The position numbers and the translations under genes are program-made. Of a stretch of 64,000 bases of DNA, positions 59,506 through 64,000 are shown piece after piece. The stretch is from Acidobacteriota bacterium (GTDB lineage: Bacteria; Acidobacteriota; Terriglobia; UBA7540). Under the pieces are notes generated by a model. The model saw nothing but the letters and a program-made list of their open reading frames with translations, was not told where the DNA came from and searched no databases. Numbering within the stretch: the stretch's first letter is position 1; every line of letters starts with the position of its first letter. The stretch is from positions 85,022 through 149,021 of the forward strand of contig SCRD01000025.1 in the NCBI GenBank assembly GCA_004298155.1, read 5' to 3'.

Positions 59506-60545
59506 ATTATTTCCTGCTCATCCTGGTTTTGCAGATTGCGGCCCCTGGCCCGACCGAGGGACAGCTAAATCTCGAAACAAGCTGCGACACTGTGCAGAGC
59601 ATGGCGCTTCGGCAGAGCGCGCGGGCCGCCCTCAGCAAAAATCAGTATGAAATTGCGGCAGGGGATTTCTCCGAGGCGCTGCGGGAGTGCCCCGCGCAGA
59701 CTGACATCGTCATTGAACTCTCGCAGGCGCAGGCCCACCTGCGGCAGTTTGACGCGGCAATCCAGTCTCTCCAGGCCTATCTCAAACAGCAACCTGCGTC
59801 GGTCCCCGCCCAGCTCGCCCTGGCAAATGTGTATTTTATGGGGCAGCGGCTGGCGGAGGCGAAACGGGAAGCGGAAGGCGTTCTGGGCAAAGACCCCCGG
59901 AACCTCGCCGCCATGGAGATCGCGGCCAATGCGGAATATCTTCTCGGCAACGTGCTGGCAGCGGAGAACCGCTTCATCGATCTGCTTGACCGATACCCTG
60001 ACGACGAGAATGGCGCCTACATGCTGGGCCGGATCTATTACCAGGAAGGCCAGATCGACCAGGCCGTGGGCCAGTTCGAGCGGGTGCTGAAGATCAATCC
60101 GCGGTCGTATAAGGCTTATGACAACCTCGGCCTCTGCTATGAAGCCAGCGGACAAGGCGAGAAAGCGGCCCGCCACTTTTGGGCAGCCATCAAGCTTGCT
60201 GATGAGCAACATTCCAACGACGATTGGCCTCTTGGGAACCTGGCCGAGCTCTACCTGAAACAAGGAGATGCCCAGAAGGCTTTTGCACTGGCTTCGAAAG
60301 CCGCTGACCGGAATCCTTACTCGGCGCGCAACTTCTATCTGGGTGGAAAAGCGCTCTGCGAGCTCAACAAATCCGACTTATGTCTCAACTGGCTGCAGCG
60401 CTCTTCGGCGCTTGACCCGAACTATCCGGAACCTCTCTTCCTGTTGGCCCACGTCTATGAGAAGCTGGGCGATGAGGGAAAGGCCAGGGAGAGTATGGAA
60501 AAGTTCCGCAAGGCAAAAGCCAGGCAGCCGAGCAAACGCAGATAG
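59502..60545 (+). CDS. Exported TPR-repeat protein
   Basis: The ATG at 59502 overlaps the upstream stop (ATGA). The 347-residue product begins with a short signal peptide (MNYFLLILVLQIAAPGPTEG) and consists of about seven tetratricopeptide repeats, for example NQYEIAAGDFSEALRECPAQ, GQIDQAVGQFERVLKINPRS and GQGEKAARHFWAAIKLADEQ. It ends in a basic tail (KARQPSKRR). TPRs mediate protein contacts. Coupling with the sulfatase-TPR gene and the following TPR gene points to one exported complex, whose job is unknown. Confidence 0.8.
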   Translation: MNYFLLILVLQIAAPGPTEGQLNLETSCDTVQSMALRQSARAALSKNQYEIAAGDFSEALRECPAQTDIVIELSQAQAHLRQFDAAIQSLQAYLKQQPASVPAQLALANVYFMGQRLAEAKREAEGVLGKDPRNLAAMEIAANAEYLLGNVLAAENRFIDLLDRYPDDENGAYMLGRIYYQEGQIDQAVGQFERVLKINPRSYKAYDNLGLCYEASGQGEKAARHFWAAIKLADEQHSNDDWPLGNLAELYLKQGDAQKAFALASKAADRNPYSARNFYLGGKALCELNKSDLCLNWLQRSSALDPNYPEPLFLLAHVYEKLGDEGKARESMEKFRKAKARQPSKRR

Positions 60546-60547
60546 GC

Positions 60548-61750
60548 ATGATATCCAAAAACAATATCTTCTCTCGCCGGGCCCTGCAACCCGGGCGAAT
60601 GGCCACGCTTTCTTGGTCGATATGCGCAGGGCTGCTGTGCGCGGTAACGCTCTGGGCGCAGGTTGCTCCCCCTCCCGAGCCATTGCGGCGTGCAAGAGAT
60701 CTGGTGATCGCGGGAAAACCCGAGCAGGCTGCCGCCATCTACCAGGAGCTGGTCCGGAAGTTTCCTGCGAACCCCGACCTTCGCGTGGACCTTTGCGTCG
60801 CCTACTACAAGGCCCGGCGCTACAGGGACTCGGCGGAGGCGGCAAAGGCAGCGCTCAGGCTTCGGCCGGAATTGCCAGGCGCGAACTTGTTCCTGGGCGC
60901 AAGTTATCTCCAACTGGGTGAATTCGCCTCTGCCATCCCGCCTCTTCAGAAGGTGATCGAAGAGCAACCCACGGAGCGGAATGCGCTGCTCGCCCTGGCA
61001 GAAGCCCTTTCAGGGGCCGGACGGTATGAAGAGGCCGCCGGACGTTTCCAGAAACTGGCGGAAATCGTTCCGGAAAATCCCCGGGTCTGGTATGGCCTGG
61101 GCCAATGCTACGATAAGCTCTCCGAGCAGACGCCCGGGCAAAACGAGCATTACCGGGAATTGGCGCAACAAGCTTACAACCGGCTTGGGCAACTGCCTCC
61201 TTCGCCCGAAAGCTACATCCACGCCGCCGAAATGCGCGAGAAGAGCTCGGAGTGGGTCGAAGCTGCAAAACAATGGCGCGAGGCACTGGCGCTTGCTCCG
61301 CAGGATAACCGGGCGCGGTCGGGCCTGGCCTGGGCGCTCTTTCGAGCACGCGACTACCCCTCGGCGCTGGGGGTGATTGAAGAAATGCGGAAGGACGGCC
61401 TGGATTCCGCCGTGCTGAACTTCCTGACCGGAGGCTGCTGGCTCAACCTGGAGCAGCCGGAGAAAAGCGTTTCGTTTTTGGAGAAAGCCATCGCCGCCGA
61501 CCCCGCTTTCCTGCCTGCAAAGGCCGCGCTCGGACAGGCCCTGCTGCAAACCGGCAAAGCCCCGGAGGCAATTCCGTTCCTGCGGGCCGCACTTTCGCTC
61601 GACGAAGATGGCGCCATCCACTTCCAGCTTTATCGTGCTTATGCCATTGCGGGTGAGGCCGGGGCGGCAAAGCAGGCGCTTGCGGATTACGAGGAGTTTA
61701 AGAAAGGGCTTGCCCACGCACCAACGGTGAGTGGAAGCGTCTACCGTTGA
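60548..61750 (+). CDS. Exported TPR-repeat protein
   Basis: Starting two bases after the previous stop, this 400-residue protein has a signal peptide (SWSICAGLLCAVTLWAQVAP) and about nine TPR-type repeats (GKPEQAAAIYQELVRKFPAN, RYEEAAGRFQKLAEIVPENP, EWVEAAKQWREALALAPQDN). No catalytic domain is present. It converges with the CRTAC1 gene, the stops being 32 bases apart. In Acidobacteria, TPR proteins commonly accompany CRTAC1 (ASPIC/UnbV) proteins; the functional link is unproven. Confidence 0.82.
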   Translation: MISKNNIFSRRALQPGRMATLSWSICAGLLCAVTLWAQVAPPPEPLRRARDLVIAGKPEQAAAIYQELVRKFPANPDLRVDLCVAYYKARRYRDSAEAAKAALRLRPELPGANLFLGASYLQLGEFASAIPPLQKVIEEQPTERNALLALAEALSGAGRYEEAAGRFQKLAEIVPENPRVWYGLGQCYDKLSEQTPGQNEHYRELAQQAYNRLGQLPPSPESYIHAAEMREKSSEWVEAAKQWREALALAPQDNRARSGLAWALFRARDYPSALGVIEEMRKDGLDSAVLNFLTGGCWLNLEQPEKSVSFLEKAIAADPAFLPAKAALGQALLQTGKAPEAIPFLRAALSLDEDGAIHFQLYRAYAIAGEAGAAKQALADYEEFKKGLAHAPTVSGSVYR

Positions 61751-61782
61751 GGCAACTCCTGGTCCGCGTTCAACCAGCACAA

Positions 61783-63480
61783 TTACGGTTCGCGAACCCG
61801 CACCACCTGGTTAGCAGGCACGTTCGTGAGCACCTGTCGTGTCCCGCTGGGCCACCGAATTTCGATTTTTTCCACCTTCTTCAGCTTACCGGTCCCGAAA
61901 TGGACACCGAAGTGGCTGGATGACGCATAGCTCATCGCGGAGGTCATGTGATTGAACTGGCCGTCCACGCGAATTTCCGCGCCGATCCCGTCGCGATTGC
62001 TCCGGGTTCCCTCCAGCTTGAAAATCAGCCAGGAATTTTCACCGGGCGTGACGTTTTCCCATAACTCCGGAGCCTCGCCTAGTGAGGTTACGATCGCGTC
62101 AATCCTGCCATCGCTGTTGAAGTCGGCAAAGGCGGCGCCCCGGTGCGCCCGCGGCGCGAGAAAATCTTCTCCTGCGGTCTCGGAAACATCCCGAAAGGTT
62201 CCGTCGCCCCGGTTCAGGAAGATGGCGTTGTGCAGTTTGTATTTCGTCGCTTCGTACAGCTCCACCCGATCGTTGACGTGAGAGTTGGCGGTAAAGAGGT
62301 CTTTCCAACCGTCATTATTGAAATCAAACATGCCGAATCCAAACCCACTGTAGACCCTGCTGGCCAGCCCCATGTTGCTTGAGTAAGTCGCATCTTCGAA
62401 CAAACCCCGTCCCAGGTTTCGATAGAGCGGGAAGGTTTCACCTGCAAGCGCGGCGAAAGCGATATCCGGCAGCCCGTCATTATTGTAGTCGCGGAAGTCC
62501 GCACCCATGCCTGAGACGGGATTGCCGGTGTCGAGCAAAGCAACGCCTGCCTTCAGGGCGACCTCTTCGAACTTACCGTGTCCGAGGTTGTGGAAAAGGA
62601 AATTTCGCACCTTGTCGTTCGTAACGAAAATGTCCGTGAGGCCGTCACCATCGTAGTCGGCGACTGCGATTCCCATTCCCTTTCCGATATACGCGGCGAT
62701 GCCTGACTCTTGCGAGACATCTTTGAACTTCCCATTGCCCTCGTTATGGTAAAGCGTATTCGGAAGGCCTTCGAAGACGCCGGGATGACAGTAGACGCGC
62801 AACTGCCGCGATGCATCGCCGCAGAAGGGTTCGGACTTTGGCGGCCATTGCAGATAATTAACTACAAAGAGGTCCAACAGCCCGTCATTGTCGTAGTCGA
62901 GCCATGCAGCGCCAATCGACCAGGGGCTGCTCTTGATCCCTGCCTCCCCGGTCACGTCTTCGAACGTCCCGTCGCCCCGATTGTGATAAAGAATATTCCT
63001 TCCGACCCCCGCCACGAAGAGATCGACATGGCCGTCGTTGTCATAGTCGGCGGCGCTGGCCCCCATGGAGTATCCTGCGCCGGCGACTCCGGCCTTTTCA
63101 GTCACATCCTGAAAATGAAATCCACCCAGATTCCGGTAGAGGCGATTCCAGTATCTGGGTGAAGTCTTCTCCAAAGACGGCCAGGACGCCCCGTTGGTGA
63201 AGTAGATATCCGTCAGTCCGTCGCCGTCATAATCGAATGCCGCCACGCCCCCAGCCATCGTTTCGATGAGGTGCTTGCTCGGAGTCGGGCTGTTCTCCAG
63301 CACGAATTGTATGCCTGACGCGGCAGTAACATTCCGAAAAAGAACAGGCGCGGTAGAGCCATTCCGCCCGACTATTGCAGCCGCCTCCTGCGCGGAGACC
63401 TTCGCGGCTTCAAAAGGAACAACCATCGCTCCCAGCGCGCCGCTGCTGATCTTGATGAAATTTCTGCGGGAATGGTCCAT
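61783..63480 (-). CDS. CRTAC1-family exported protein (FG-GAP repeats, ASPIC/UnbV domain)
   Basis: From the ATG at 63480 the 565-residue protein opens with a Tat-type signal (SRRNFIKISSGALGAM). At least seven FG-GAP/VCBS blades follow, each with a calcium-binding DxDxDG-like loop (DYDGDGLTDIYFTNG, DYDNDGHVDLFVAG, DFNNDGWKDLFTAN, DFNSDGRIDAIVTS), forming a beta-propeller. The C-terminal ASPIC/UnbV domain is typical (RDGIGAEIRVDGQ, MSYASSSHFGVHFGTG, VEKIEIRWPSGTRQVLTNV). It is exported folded. Roles in surface binding or in polysaccharide or vanadium-like redox chemistry are speculative. Confidence 0.9.
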   Translation of the reverse strand: MDHSRRNFIKISSGALGAMVVPFEAAKVSAQEAAAIVGRNGSTAPVLFRNVTAASGIQFVLENSPTPSKHLIETMAGGVAAFDYDGDGLTDIYFTNGASWPSLEKTSPRYWNRLYRNLGGFHFQDVTEKAGVAGAGYSMGASAADYDNDGHVDLFVAGVGRNILYHNRGDGTFEDVTGEAGIKSSPWSIGAAWLDYDNDGLLDLFVVNYLQWPPKSEPFCGDASRQLRVYCHPGVFEGLPNTLYHNEGNGKFKDVSQESGIAAYIGKGMGIAVADYDGDGLTDIFVTNDKVRNFLFHNLGHGKFEEVALKAGVALLDTGNPVSGMGADFRDYNNDGLPDIAFAALAGETFPLYRNLGRGLFEDATYSSNMGLASRVYSGFGFGMFDFNNDGWKDLFTANSHVNDRVELYEATKYKLHNAIFLNRGDGTFRDVSETAGEDFLAPRAHRGAAFADFNSDGRIDAIVTSLGEAPELWENVTPGENSWLIFKLEGTRSNRDGIGAEIRVDGQFNHMTSAMSYASSSHFGVHFGTGKLKKVEKIEIRWPSGTRQVLTNVPANQVVRVREP

Positions 63481-63815
63481 ACAGGATCCCGGCTCCTTAT
63501 GATTCCAGTGCCGAAGAGTATCAGGGTATCGGCCTGAATCCAATTTGGAATTTCCAATCGCAGTTCCGTGATGATCTTGTCCGGATGCATCCGGCGGCCG
63601 CCGCGAGCTGCCGGAATTTAATCCGTTTCCTGGAGAAGCCTGTGCAGCATGGTTCGCAGGGCGGTCTGCCCAGTTGTTGATTTGGGATAAAGTTCGCGCC
63701 GTTTCACATCATGTTCGCTTCGGTAGGCCCTGGCCCAAATCACGCGAGCATAATTACGCAGAAATTCGTAAGCTGTCCAGGCCAGGCAAACAATTCTCCT
63801 CCCGGATTGCGGCAA
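63481..63815. other. Intergenic region without a supported gene
   Basis: No ORF here has a ribosome site and family-like sequence; a minus-strand frame at 63618-63815 of 65 residues is not convincing. The only visible structure is a small palindrome with arms TTGGAA and TTCCAA at 63545-63557, about 65 bases upstream of the CRTAC1 start, which might be regulatory. Confidence 0.45.
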
Positions 63816-64000
63816 CTAAAGCTTCGAGGCGGCGGCCAGGAGTTCGGATTCGATTTTTCGGAAAGCAGCCACATCGCGAACGTAGTCCGTAAAGGACGAG
63901 ATGGCGCTCGTTGCCAGGCGGCTGGCTTCCGCCGGGTTTGAAGCCTTGAGCTGCTGCAGCAACTCGTAGTCTTCGATCCCGGCCAGGAATGTTTCCATCC
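63816..64000 (-). CDS. C-terminal end of a glycoside-hydrolase-like (DUF4091-type) protein
   Basis: The frame is open to the right edge, so only about the last 61 residues are present. TFLAGIEDYELLQQLKA and ISSFTDYVRDVAAFRKIESE match the conserved C-terminal helix of DUF4091 proteins, where the REGIEDYEYL pattern ends a catalytic barrel domain. The protein may therefore be a secreted glycan-active enzyme, in line with the alpha-galactosidase-like gene in the window. The ATG at 63998 is probably internal. Confidence 0.5.
   Translation of the reverse strand, partial: METFLAGIEDYELLQQLKASNPAEASRLATSAISSFTDYVRDVAAFRKIESELLAAASKL

Noticed and set aside
63618-63815. 65-residue minus-strand ORF near the right edge
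   Set aside because: It has no ribosome site or recognisable family and fills the gap between two real genes.

Overview
The window is high-GC bacterial DNA that looks acidobacterial (Acidobacteriota, Terriglobia-like). The evidence is an Oar-type TonB-dependent receptor with an N-terminal carboxypeptidase-regulatory domain, a secreted TPR / CRTAC1 (ASPIC-UnbV) / sulfatase-like gene block, an alpha-beta fused 2-oxoacid dehydrogenase E1, and many REP-like repeats. The assignment is inferred from gene content; no rRNA or tRNA gene was found.

Layout. 1-7041: host genes, comprising the end of an outer-membrane barrel protein, a three-gene glycerate block on the minus strand (hydroxypyruvate reductase, glycerate 2-kinase, beta-hydroxyacid dehydrogenase), an orphan PD-(D/E)XK-like protein, and dtd. 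7193-33525: a phage-derived late-gene cluster, all on the plus strand. It runs lysis (endolysin, small membrane proteins, spanin-like protein), packaging (gp26-like, small and large terminase), head (DUF935 portal, protease with nested scaffold, decoration and major capsid proteins, connectors), a non-contractile tail (tube, chaperone pair, a very short tape measure, a 1325-residue hub carrying a glycosidase-like domain) and two secreted-looking beta-helix spikes. The gene order matches transposable siphophages (Mu-type head, long flexible tail), but no transposase, integrase, repressor or replication gene is present. 33541-34618: a multiply broken corA pseudogene directly abutting the cluster. 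34797-53700: host genes, including PilZ, an SH3/acyltransferase/creatininase/ornithine-cyclodeaminase-like operon, a 2-oxoacid dehydrogenase E1, the mrfA-mrfB DNA-repair pair, an alpha-galactosidase-like lipoprotein, pheA and a TetR regulator. 53715-64000: a frameshifted Oar-type receptor followed by a secreted sulfatase-TPR, TPR, TPR, CRTAC1 block.

The most striking region is the 26-kb capsid-tail cluster. Its structural genes are open from end to end, yet most of its gene junctions, and the interiors of several genes, are filled with REP-like and self-complementary repeats. Inside the spanin-like gene, the small terminase and the large terminase the insertions all keep the reading frame. 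A structural cluster with no replication or integration genes, a short tape measure and a glycosidase-bearing hub resembles the organisation of gene transfer agents, so a domesticated particle is a serious alternative to a decaying prophage. A four-unit 9-bp iteron array and a perfect palindrome over a promoter sit at its left edge, and a diverged copy of the iteron element lies 46 kb away upstream of the Oar receptor.

Limits: all functions are read from motifs, order and length by eye. Starts were chosen from Shine-Dalgarno matches and family lengths. Boundaries of the phage-derived region and repeat families are approximate.
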